A stretch of DNA of 7,212 bases from CAYSIX01 sp964431205 (GCA_964431205.1 CAYSIX010000209.1:1-7212), one strand, 5' to 3'; positions 1-5,187 are shown, counted from the first letter of the stretch. Notes: generated by a model not told the origin, from the letters alone. Numbers and translations are program-made.

Positions 1-592
1 TCGCCCAGACGCGTTCGCCCGTCGTCGCGTCCACGCAGTGCATGAAGCTGTCGTAGCTGCCGACGACGATCCACGTGGCCCGTCCGTCGGGCGATCGCAG
101 CCAGTTGGCCGAGCCGAGCACCTTGTCCTGCGTTGAATAGGTCCAGCGGACCTCGCCGTTCGCGGCGTCGAGCTTGTAGAGCTTGCCGTTGGACGAGCCG
201 ACGTAGACCGCGCCGTCGTGGACCATGGGCGGGGCCTCGACGGTGGCCGGGCGATCCGGCTCGGAGGTGTCGACGCGCCAGAGCCGCTCGCCGGTGGCCA
301 GGTCGATCGCGTAGACCGAGCCGTCGTTGGAGCCGATGAAGGCGCGGCCGTTGGCGACGACCGGCGAAGAGACGACGGGCCCGTCGGTCATGAAGGACCA
401 GCGCAGGCTCAGCTCGTTGCCGAGGCGGACGTCGGCGACGCCGGTCATGGCGCGGTCGCCGCGGAAGAGGGGCCAGTCGGCGTCAGCGGGGACGGCGACG
501 ATCGCGCAAAGCAGGGCGAAGAGGATGGCGGGGCAAGCCGACAGGGTCGGCCGCGGTCGGAAAGCCGGTGACGGCGAGGCGGTTGACGGCAC
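1..592 (-). CDS. Secreted PQQ-like (BamB-type) beta-propeller repeat protein, C-terminus cut by window edge
   Basis: This is the N-terminal 197 residues of a minus-strand gene that runs off the left edge. After a basic, proline-rich N-terminus comes a hydrophobic stretch (about residues 20-35, ACPAILFALLCAIVAVPADA), which looks like a secretion signal. The mature part opens with DWPLFRGDRAMTGVA, typical of planctomycete PQQ-repeat proteins. Three propeller blades are visible, each as G-S-x-[ND]-G...Y-x-[IL]-D-x-x-[TN]-G-E-x-x-W: residues 87-105, 132-150 and 178-196. Such proteins are extracytoplasmic propellers, either scaffolds like BamB or quinoprotein-like; the function of this one cannot be read from this part. 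The start is GTG at 592. It is the only plausible start before the hydrophobic segment, because the frame stays open upstream through 780 with no ATG. No good Shine-Dalgarno precedes it; only AGG about 12 bases upstream is seen. Family call is firm, the exact start is not. Confidence 0.85.
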   Translation of the reverse strand, partial: MPSTASPSPAFRPRPTLSACPAILFALLCAIVAVPADADWPLFRGDRAMTGVADVRLGNELSLRWSFMTDGPVVSSPVVANGRAFIGSNDGSVYAIDLATGERLWRVDTSEPDRPATVEAPPMVHDGAVYVGSSNGKLYKLDAANGEVRWTYSTQDKVLGSANWLRSPDGRATWIVVGSYDSFMHCVDATTGERVWA

Positions 593-598
593 GAGCGA

Positions 599-618
599 AT
601 CGTACCTATGCGTACGAT
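599..618. promoter_or_regulatory. Operator-like inverted repeat upstream of the PQQ-propeller gene
   Basis: The sequence reads ATCGTAC, six bases, GTACGAT, a perfect 7-bp inverted repeat in the 138-base gap between the divergent PQQ-propeller and ndk genes. It ends seven bases before the proposed GTG start at 592. Its size and symmetry resemble a dimeric repressor site, and it would also cover any weak ribosome-binding region of the PQQ gene. No known operator is recognised; the role is inference. Confidence 0.3.
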
Positions 619-682
619 CGGGGGCAAGGAAATCCGAGCGGGAATCTGCGGTCGCGGGGGTGCGAGCCTCCCGGCGGTGCCG

Positions 683-688
683 TACACT
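683..688 (+). promoter_or_regulatory. Weak candidate -10 box for ndk
   Basis: TACACT matches the sigma-70 -10 consensus TATAAT at four of six positions and lies 42 bases before the ndk ATG, inside the divergent gap. No convincing -35 hexamer is found 16-18 bases upstream, so this is only a candidate. Confidence 0.2.
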
Positions 689-716
689 GCCCCGCCCGAT
701 TTCGAGTCCCAAGCGC

Positions 717-722
717 GAGGAG
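717..722 (+). promoter_or_regulatory. Shine-Dalgarno of ndk
   Basis: GAGGAG lies eight bases before ATG 731. It decides the ndk start against an in-frame ATG at 608, which has no such site and would add 41 residues unlike the family. Confidence 0.85.
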
Positions 723-730
723 ACCGGTGT

Positions 731-1195
731 ATGGAGACGACGTTGATCTTCCTGAAGCCCGACGCGGTGCAGCGTGGGCTGATGGGCGCGGTGCTGAACC
801 GATTCGAGCGCAAAGGGCTGCGCGTGGTGGGGACGAAGCTGATGCTCGTGCCCCGCGACCTGGCCGAGCGTCACTACGCCGAGCACAAGGGCAAGCCGTT
901 CTATGACGGGCTGATCCGGTTCGTGACCAGCGGGCCGGTGCTGGTGGTGGCGATCCGCGGCGTCAACGCGATCGCGGTCTGCCGCAAGCTGATCGGCGCG
1001 ACCAACGGGCAGAAGGCCGAGCCGGGCACGATCCGCGGGGACTACGGGATGAGCGGCGGGTACAACCTGATCCACGGCTCGGACGGGCCGGAGTCCGCCG
1101 AGCGCGAGCTGGGCCTGTGGTTCAAGCCTCAGGAGCTGGTCGACTACGAGCCGACACGCGAGCAGTGGGTGTACGACCCGTCGGACGTGACCTGA
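731..1195 (+). CDS. ndk: Nucleoside diphosphate kinase
   Basis: This 154-residue cytoplasmic enzyme transfers the gamma phosphate of ATP to NDPs through a phosphohistidine intermediate, balancing the NTP and dNTP pools. The length is the usual one for the family. The N-terminus METTLIFLKPDAV carries the conserved nucleotide-site lysine (K9). The active-site segment is NLIHGSD with catalytic H115, followed by ESAERELGLWF and the family's C-terminal KPQELVDYEP. Two positions differ from the common form: Y111 stands where many homologues have R or K before the Asn, and G119 replaces the Ser that usually follows HGSD. The key histidine and lysine are intact, so activity is expected. The start is ATG 731, preceded by GAGGAG. 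The gene is divergent from the PQQ-propeller gene and convergent with the PfkB kinase, so it is probably transcribed alone. Confidence 0.97.
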   Translation: METTLIFLKPDAVQRGLMGAVLNRFERKGLRVVGTKLMLVPRDLAERHYAEHKGKPFYDGLIRFVTSGPVLVVAIRGVNAIAVCRKLIGATNGQKAEPGTIRGDYGMSGGYNLIHGSDGPESAERELGLWFKPQELVDYEPTREQWVYDPSDVT

Positions 1196-1222
1196 TCGCC
1201 CCCCTTGGCACGAAAAGCCGCC

Positions 1223-1236
1223 GGACCGACGGGTCC
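1223..1236. terminator. Weak hairpin between convergent ndk and PfkB genes
   Basis: GGACC-GACG-GGTCC forms a 5-bp stem with a 4-base loop in the 44-base convergent gap. On the minus strand a TTTT run follows about six bases after the stem; on the plus strand there is no T run. It may help end both transcripts, but it is short and could be chance. Confidence 0.25.
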
Positions 1237-1239
1237 CGT

Positions 1240-2199
1240 CTAGTCGATTCCCGCGATGGCGCGCGTCTGTTCCCACGACCGCGTGCCGGCCCAGCCGCCG
1301 ACGGCCGTCACGCAGCACGCCCCCGCCGCCACGCCCAGACGCCCCGCCTCCTCCAGCGACATCCCACGCAGCAGCCCGGTGAGCAGCCCCGCGTAGAAAC
1401 AGTCGCCCGCCCCCGTCGTGTCCACCACCGGGCCCGGCGGCGTCGCAGCCGGCACCTCCACGTACGCGCCCGCCCGCTCGCTCAGCAGCACGCCCTGCGT
1501 CCCCAGCTTCACCCCCAGCACCCCCGGCGCCCCGCACGATCGATACCGGTCCACGATCCGCCTCGGCTCCGACTCGCCCGTCTGGTGCGACGCCTCGGCG
1601 TGCGAGGGCACGTACACGTCCAGGTGCGGCAGGACCGCCTCCAGCGGGTCCATCGTCCCGCCCCGGCCGGCCGCGTCCAGCGCCGTGCGGCACCCCGCCT
1701 CCCGCAGCCGCCGGCACACCTCCGCCAGCCGCGGCTCCAGGTTCGGCAACAGACTGTAATACCCGATCAGCACCATCCGCGCCCCGGCGAACACGTCCAT
1801 GTGATCCAGAAACGCCTCGGCGTTCAGCTCACGCGGCGCGCCCACGCAGTGCAGGAAGCTGCGCTCCCCGCTGGGGTCGATCGCCACGACCGTCGTGCTC
1901 GTGGCGCCGCTGGGGTGCACCATGAGCTGCGCATCGTCCACGCCCTGGTCCTGAAACAGCCGACGGAGCACGGGCCCCCAGGCGTCGTCGCCGACGTAGC
2001 TGAACACGCTCGTCCGCATCCCCAGCCGCGCCAGCGTGATGCCGCTGTTGGACGTGATTCCCCCGGCCGTGAGCACCACCGGCTCAACCTCGTGCAGCAC
2101 GCCCGCGCCGATCGGCCGATCCAGCGGCACCGGCCGACACAGCAGGTCCACCACGCACGAGCCGCACACCACGCAATCGATCGTTCGCTCGTCCGACAT
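1240..2199 (-). CDS. PfkB-family carbohydrate/nucleoside kinase
   Basis: A 319-residue cytoplasmic kinase of the ribokinase/PfkB family, which phosphorylates a hydroxymethyl group of a sugar or nucleoside using ATP. The N-terminal family signature is seen at residues 46-60 (GGITSNSGITLARLG), followed by a ribokinase-like FSYVGDDAWG segment at 66-75. The C-terminal signature is DTTGAGDCFYAGLLTGLL from residue 260, with the GAGD anion hole and catalytic base D266. Length fits the family (about 300-330). The substrate cannot be deduced: PfkB members include ribokinase, fructokinase, adenosine kinase and 2-keto-3-deoxygluconate kinase. The start is ATG at 2199, but no purine-rich Shine-Dalgarno lies upstream, and TACATT sits seven bases before the ATG, so leaderless translation is possible. 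It lies 58 bases downstream of the prepilin pair on the same strand, with a strong hairpin between, and so is probably a separate transcript. Confidence 0.93.
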   Translation of the reverse strand: MSDERTIDCVVCGSCVVDLLCRPVPLDRPIGAGVLHEVEPVVLTAGGITSNSGITLARLGMRTSVFSYVGDDAWGPVLRRLFQDQGVDDAQLMVHPSGATSTTVVAIDPSGERSFLHCVGAPRELNAEAFLDHMDVFAGARMVLIGYYSLLPNLEPRLAEVCRRLREAGCRTALDAAGRGGTMDPLEAVLPHLDVYVPSHAEASHQTGESEPRRIVDRYRSCGAPGVLGVKLGTQGVLLSERAGAYVEVPAATPPGPVVDTTGAGDCFYAGLLTGLLRGMSLEEAGRLGVAAGACCVTAVGGWAGTRSWEQTRAIAGID

Positions 2200-2224
2200 G
2201 CCGGCAAATGTACCCGATCCGTCA

Positions 2225-2245
2225 GGCGGCGGATCGGCCGCCGCC
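2225..2245 (-). terminator. All-GC hairpin downstream of the prepilin pair
   Basis: GGCGGCGG and CCGCCGCC form a perfect 8-bp stem around a 5-base loop. It begins 12 bases beyond the stop of the PilW/GspJ-like gene and lies upstream of the PfkB kinase start. There is no U tract after it on the minus strand, so it would be a non-canonical terminator or an mRNA-stabilising 3' structure. The stem is unambiguous; the role is inferred from position. Confidence 0.5.
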
Positions 2246-2257
2246 CGATCGACCCGT

Positions 2258-2863
2258 CTAAGGCGACCACGGGGCCCGCAAGCCCGCGGCGTTGGCCAAC
2301 TCCTCCTGCGCCTCGCCGTCGCTGAGCGTGATCCGATACGTGATCAGCCGCGCGGCCTGCGGGTCGCTCTCGTCCGGAGCGAGCGCGACGTCGATCACCC
2401 CCTCGGCCCACCGCTGCTCGGCCAGCTCGCCCGAGGTGATCCGCGCCTCGGTCTCGCTGAGAAAATCGTCGGTCAGCTCGAACGTCACGTCCGCCGCACC
2501 GGCCGCCATCTCGAACGAGCTGAACGTGTCGTCGGTCGCGTTGTAGTCAAGCCGCTGAAGCTCTGACAGATCGGGCCGATCGTTGTCGTTGTGGTCGTGA
2601 ACCCAGAGCACGAGGTTCTGGGCGTCGGCGTCCAGCACCCGTGCCGCACGACGCAGCGACGCGGCGACCCGCGCATCCAGCGTTCGCGCCTGGATGACGA
2701 GGGCGCGCTGGCCGCGCATCGAGGTCGTGCCCCGCGCCACCGCGAAGAGCATCGACGCCGTCGCCGCGCCGATCACCGCCGTCGCCGCCACGGCGAGTAG
2801 CAGCTCGAGCAGCGTCAGGCCCCGGGCTCTCGGCAGACGCGTTGGTGGCTGCCACCGGCTCAC
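2258..2863 (-). CDS. PilW/GspJ-like minor prepilin (type IV pilin-like)
   Basis: A 201-residue protein with a basic leader (MSRWQPPTRLPRARG) and a prepilin peptidase site G15|L16-T-L-L-E20, followed by a hydrophobic helix (about 16-45). Cleavage between G15 and L16 and N-methylation by PilD-type peptidase are expected. The glutamate at mature position +5 is present; the +1 residue is Leu instead of the usual Phe. The body after the helix (QRALVIQARTLDARVAASLRRAARVL) resembles PilW/GspJ minor pilins. Residues 90-101 read DHNDNDRPDLSE, resembling a 12-residue EF-hand calcium loop with acidic or amide ligands at positions 1, 3, 5, 9 and 12. The start is GTG at 2863: it overlaps the upstream gene's TGA as GTGA and gives the correct short leader. 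The frame is open as far as 3346, but that extension is antisense-style arginine-rich sequence. Likely co-translated with the upstream PilV/GspI-like gene. Confidence 0.88.
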   Translation of the reverse strand: MSRWQPPTRLPRARGLTLLELLLAVAATAVIGAATASMLFAVARGTTSMRGQRALVIQARTLDARVAASLRRAARVLDADAQNLVLWVHDHNDNDRPDLSELQRLDYNATDDTFSSFEMAAGAADVTFELTDDFLSETEARITSGELAEQRWAEGVIDVALAPDESDPQAARLITYRITLSDGEAQEELANAAGLRAPWSP

Positions 2864-3372
2864 GGCGCTGGCTCCGGGATGAACCGTCGAATCTCCCACA
2901 CGCCCCCTCGATCGTCCGCCACCCGCACCACCACCGCCAGACCGGCCTGATCGGAGCTGAACCCGCTGACGCTGCGCGTCTCGTATGCGGCCGAGACCGT
3001 TCGCGAGAACCGCTGATACGCCGACGGGTACAGCGAGCCTTCGGCATCGCGCAACGCGCCGGCCGGCTCCTGCCACCCGCCGTAGTCGTCGGCGTTGTCG
3101 AACCGATCCCGCTGCGTCTCGCCCGCGTCGGGGCCCGGCGTCTGATCGCCCTGCGGGTCGGCGTAAGGCTTGGCAAGCACCTCGTCCATCATCGCCTCGG
3201 CCAGGGCCACCGCCCGCGCGTGGTGCGCCATCGTGTACGCCTGGGCCTGGCCGGCGACCACGGCCCGCGTCAACGCCGCGACGACGAACACGATCACGCC
3301 CAACGCCAGCATCACCTCGAAAAGGGTGAAGCCGCGGGCCCGGCATCGCACTCGGAATCGCTCGCTGGTCAT
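2860..3372 (-). CDS. PilV/GspI-like minor prepilin (type IV pilin-like)
   Basis: A 170-residue prepilin. The leader MTSERFRVRCRARG ends in the peptidase site G14|F15-T-L-F-E19, with the conserved Glu at +5, and a hydrophobic helix follows (about 15-40). The next segment, ARAVALAEAMMDEVLAKPY, resembles the PilV/GspI pattern, and residues 91-100 (FDNADDYGGW) are a signature common in planctomycete prepilins. In type II secretion, GspI is the core of the GspH-I-J-K tip complex that starts pseudopilus assembly; in type IV pili, PilV plays the matching role. The start is ATG 3372, just after a GGAGGA Shine-Dalgarno. An in-frame ATG at 3474 would add 34 residues before the leader and is rejected. 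The stop overlaps the GTG start of the PilW/GspJ-like gene by four bases. It is divergent from the GspH-like gene. Whether it serves secretion or a pilus cannot be told from this window. Confidence 0.9.
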   Translation of the reverse strand: MTSERFRVRCRARGFTLFEVMLALGVIVFVVAALTRAVVAGQAQAYTMAHHARAVALAEAMMDEVLAKPYADPQGDQTPGPDAGETQRDRFDNADDYGGWQEPAGALRDAEGSLYPSAYQRFSRTVSAAYETRSVSGFSSDQAGLAVVVRVADDRGGVWEIRRFIPEPAP

Positions 3373-3375
3373 GGG

Positions 3376-3381
3376 TCCTCC
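3376..3381 (-). promoter_or_regulatory. Shine-Dalgarno of the PilV/GspI-like gene
   Basis: GGAGGA on the minus strand lies three bases before ATG 3372. The spacing is short but the match is strong, and it selects this ATG over the upstream in-frame one at 3474. Confidence 0.75.
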
Positions 3382-3396
3382 GCCTGTCCCTTCTTC

Positions 3397-3445
3397 ATCG
3401 GCCGGTTGCGCGGGCAAGGAAAACCGCATCGCCCGGCCGGCCGAT
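3397..3445. promoter_or_regulatory. Long two-part inverted repeat in the divergent prepilin gap
   Basis: ATCGGCCGG (3397-3405) and CCGGCCGAT (3437-3445) are perfect 9-bp inverted arms. Nested inside them, CGGGC (3411-3415) pairs with GCCCG (3431-3435). The repeat fills most of the 82-base gap between the two divergent prepilin starts and on the plus side abuts AGGGG, the likely Shine-Dalgarno of the GspH-like gene. It could be an operator serving both directions or a leader RNA hairpin. No -10/-35 pair is evident in the gap. Confidence 0.4.
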
Positions 3446-3454
3446 AGGGGTCGG

Positions 3455-3997
3455 GTGAGCAATGAGCGCCACATCGTGCAGCCGGGCGAGGCGACGGCTC
3501 GGAGTCACGCCGGCTTCACGCTGTTCGAGCTGATCGTGACCGTCCTGGTGCTCGCGATTATCGGAGCGCTGGCCGCGCCGCGCATGACCGACGCGGCACC
3601 GAACCGCCTCCGCGAGGCGGCCCACCTGCTCGCGGCCGACATCGACTTCGCCCGCACCGAATCGCTCACCCACGCCGACGACCCCCGCCTGATCCGGTTC
3701 GACACCGCCGGCAACCGCTACCACCTCGCCGCCGCGTCCGATCCCGATACGCCGATCGACGACCCCCTCACCCGCCAGCCCTTCGTGACCGTCTTCGGCG
3801 AAGGTCGCGGGTCGCATCTGGCCGGCGTGGCCCTGGACGCCGTCGACGTCGGCGGCGACGACGAGCTGGGCTTCGGGATCTACGGTCAGCTCGATCAGCC
3901 CAACGACGCCTCCGTGACGATGACCGCCGGCGGCCGCAGGGTCACGCTCACCCTCCACGCGGCCAGCGGCGCGGTCGCCATCGGCCCGATCAACTGA
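3455..3997 (+). CDS. GspH/FimT-like minor prepilin (type IV pilin-like)
   Basis: A 180-residue prepilin with leader MSNERHIVQPGEATARSHAG, peptidase site G20|F21-T-L-F-E25, and a hydrophobic helix (about 21-42, ELIVTVLVLAIIGALAAPRM). The GspH/FimT pattern follows: an early LREAAHLLAADIDFARTESLT helix continuation, then a beta-rich domain that ends with a GG-RRVTLTLHAASGAVAI segment like the family's C-terminal strands. GspH is a minor pseudopilin of the tip complex; FimT is its pilus counterpart. The start is GTG 3455, preceded by AGGGG with four bases between. The frame is open back to 3170, but that region is antisense to the other prepilin. It is divergent from the PilV/GspI-like gene, so the H, I and J sets face away from one shared control region. 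Its last eight bases overlap the end of the DUF6504-like gene on the other strand. Confidence 0.9.
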   Translation: MSNERHIVQPGEATARSHAGFTLFELIVTVLVLAIIGALAAPRMTDAAPNRLREAAHLLAADIDFARTESLTHADDPRLIRFDTAGNRYHLAAASDPDTPIDDPLTRQPFVTVFGEGRGSHLAGVALDAVDVGGDDELGFGIYGQLDQPNDASVTMTAGGRRVTLTLHAASGAVAIGPIN

Positions 3998-4322
3998 CGC
4001 CCGGCGTCCCGGCGATCGTGTACACGAACCAGCGCGCCTTGGCGTTTCGCCGCTGCGCCTGACGCTCGCAGTAGAGCGTCATCACAAGGCCGGCATCCGT
4101 CCGCACACGCCACCAGTGCCGCCGCAGGTACAGCTCGCCGCTGCCGCCCTCGGGCGTGCTGGTCGTCCAGGTCTCGAGCACGTCCACCACGCGGTGCTCC
4201 CGGCCGCGCCACACGAACCGCCGCGCCAGCCCCGGCTCGCCACGCGCCATGCCGGCACGATCGAACGACCCGGCGACGGGCCGGATCGGCTCGCTGACGA
4301 ACTGTTCATCGCGATCGGGCAC
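3990..4322 (-). CDS. Small conserved protein resembling the DUF6504 family
   Basis: A 110-residue soluble protein with no signal peptide or membrane segment. It opens with FVSEPIRPV and carries RRFVWRGREHRVVDVLETW (about 34-52), then HWWRVRTDAGLVMTLYCER (about 69-87) and RWFVYTIAG near the end. From memory this pattern matches the uncharacterised DUF6504 proteins, which are small, Trp/Arg-rich and predicted cytoplasmic; no function is known to me. The start is GTG 4322, nine bases after the TAA of the FAH-family gene, suggesting one operon. AGGA lies 12 bases upstream of this GTG, inside the arm of a 19-base palindrome. The gene ends tail to tail with the GspH-like gene, overlapping by eight bases. 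The coding call is firm because both ends match the family pattern; the family name is less certain. Confidence 0.75.
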   Translation of the reverse strand: MPDRDEQFVSEPIRPVAGSFDRAGMARGEPGLARRFVWRGREHRVVDVLETWTTSTPEGGSGELYLRRHWWRVRTDAGLVMTLYCERQAQRRNAKARWFVYTIAGTPGVS

Positions 4323-4323
4323 C

Positions 4324-4342
4324 GCGCAGGATTATCCTGCGC
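4324..4342. promoter_or_regulatory. 19-base near-perfect palindrome spanning the FAH-gene stop
   Basis: GCGCAGGAT-T-ATCCTGCGC is a perfect 9-bp inverted repeat around one central base. In mRNA it would form a hairpin with a three-base loop. It contains the TAA of the FAH-family gene and, on the minus strand, the AGGA that could serve the downstream GTG at 4322. Possible roles are a hairpin that hides this site until the upstream ribosome opens it (translational coupling), an intercistronic processing or termination structure, or a protein-binding site. Confidence 0.45.
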
Positions 4343-5144
4343 CGCCGACATCCTCGACCGGATTCGCCAGCACGCCGATGCCCTCGATCTCGATCTCGAC
4401 GCGGTCGCCGGCCTTGAGGAACACCTTCGGATCGCGTGCCGAACCGACGCCCGCGGGCGTGCCGGTCAGGATCACCGTCCCGGGCAGCAGCGTCGTGTCC
4501 TGGCTGAGGAACGCGATGAGGTCGGCGACGGAGAAGATCATGTCGGCGGTCGAGCCGTCCTGCATGACCTGACCGTTGAGCCGGGTGGTGATGCGCAACT
4601 TCTGGGGGTCCGGGATCTCATCGGCGGTCACGAGCACGGGTCCCAGGGGGCAGAAGGAGTCGAAGCCCTTGCCGCGGACGAACTGCCCGCCGCTGCCGAT
4701 CTTCTGCCACCAGCGGGCGGAGACGTCGTGCCCGACGGTGTAGCCCAGGACGTAGTCGAGGGCGTCGGCGACGGGCACGTCGCGCGCGGGCCGGCCGAGG
4801 ACGACCGCCAGCTCGCCCTCGTAGTCGACCTCCGGGCCATGGGCGCAGGCGGGCAGGCGGATCGGGGCATCGGGGTGGTTCAGGGCGGTGGTCGGCTTCA
4901 TGAAGACCAAGGGGTTGTCGGGGAGGCTGGAGCCGCTCTCGGCGGCGTGATCGCGGTAGTTGAGCCCGATGCAGAAGATGTTGGCCGGCTCCAGCGGAGC
5001 GAGCGGTCGTCGAACGGCCACGGTCCGGCCGGTCGGGCGTGGGCGCGCGAATAGCTCGCCCTCGAGAGCTTGTGCCGTCCCGTCGCCCTGATCGATGCCG
5101 AGGCGGGTCTGGCCGTCGCCGTCCTCGAAACGCAGGATCCGCAT
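4332..5144 (-). CDS. Fumarylacetoacetate hydrolase (FAH) family protein
   Basis: A 270-residue cytoplasmic metal-dependent enzyme of the FAH superfamily, which acts on C-C bonds or keto-enol forms of 2-oxo acids (acylpyruvases, oxaloacetate tautomerase/decarboxylase, 2-hydroxyhepta-2,4-dienedioate isomerase). Visible motifs are IGLNYRDHAAES with the lid His-Glu pair (H66, E69), NPLVFMKP, the metal ligands in DYEGEL (E109, E111) and HDVSAR (D140), GKGFDSFCPLGP with conserved K159, and TGTPAGVG near 228-234. All expected active-site residues are present and the length fits a single-domain member. Which substrate it uses cannot be read from sequence. The start is ATG 5144, six bases after AAAGGA. 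The frame continues open to 6293 only as antisense to accD. Divergent from accD, and upstream of the DUF6504-like gene in a likely two-gene operon. Confidence 0.95.
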   Translation of the reverse strand: MRILRFEDGDGQTRLGIDQGDGTAQALEGELFARPRPTGRTVAVRRPLAPLEPANIFCIGLNYRDHAAESGSSLPDNPLVFMKPTTALNHPDAPIRLPACAHGPEVDYEGELAVVLGRPARDVPVADALDYVLGYTVGHDVSARWWQKIGSGGQFVRGKGFDSFCPLGPVLVTADEIPDPQKLRITTRLNGQVMQDGSTADMIFSVADLIAFLSQDTTLLPGTVILTGTPAGVGSARDPKVFLKAGDRVEIEIEGIGVLANPVEDVGGAG

Positions 5145-5167
5145 GGCGTGTCCTTTCTCCGGGCACC

Positions 5168-5187
5168 GAGCCGATATAATCGGCGGG
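5168..5187 (+). promoter_or_regulatory. Candidate accD promoter with perfect TATAAT, possibly bidirectional
   Basis: TATAAT at 5175-5180 is an exact sigma-70 -10 box, rare by chance in DNA this GC-rich, and would give an accD leader of about 50 bases. A good -35 is not seen; CCTTTC lies at the 17-base spacing. The -10 sits inside the short palindrome GCCGAT-ATA-ATCGGC, so on the minus strand TATATC (4 of 6) could serve the divergent FAH gene. Confidence 0.45.

Noticed and set aside
608..730. Upstream in-frame start for ndk
   Set aside because: It adds 41 residues unlike NDK and lacks a Shine-Dalgarno, whereas ATG 731 has GAGGAG and the canonical family N-terminus.
445..813. A 122-residue minus-strand open frame near the PQQ and ndk starts
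   Set aside because: It is out of frame with the PQQ-propeller gene and crosses the ndk start. The real reading frame here shows a signal peptide and DWPLFRGD.
1117..2325. A 402-residue plus-strand open frame across the PfkB gene
   Set aside because: It is antisense to a clear PfkB kinase, overlaps ndk, and is Arg/His/Pro-rich with no recognisable motif. It is a shadow of codon bias in GC-rich DNA.
2864..3346. N-terminal extension of the PilW/GspJ-like gene
   Set aside because: Prepilin leaders are short; the extension is Arg/Gly-rich sequence in the wrong frame of the PilV/GspI-like gene. The GTG overlapping the upstream TGA is the natural start.
3170..3454. N-terminal extension of the GspH-like gene
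   Set aside because: It lies antisense to the PilV/GspI-like gene and would put 95 residues before a prepilin leader. GTG 3455 with AGGGG is preferred.
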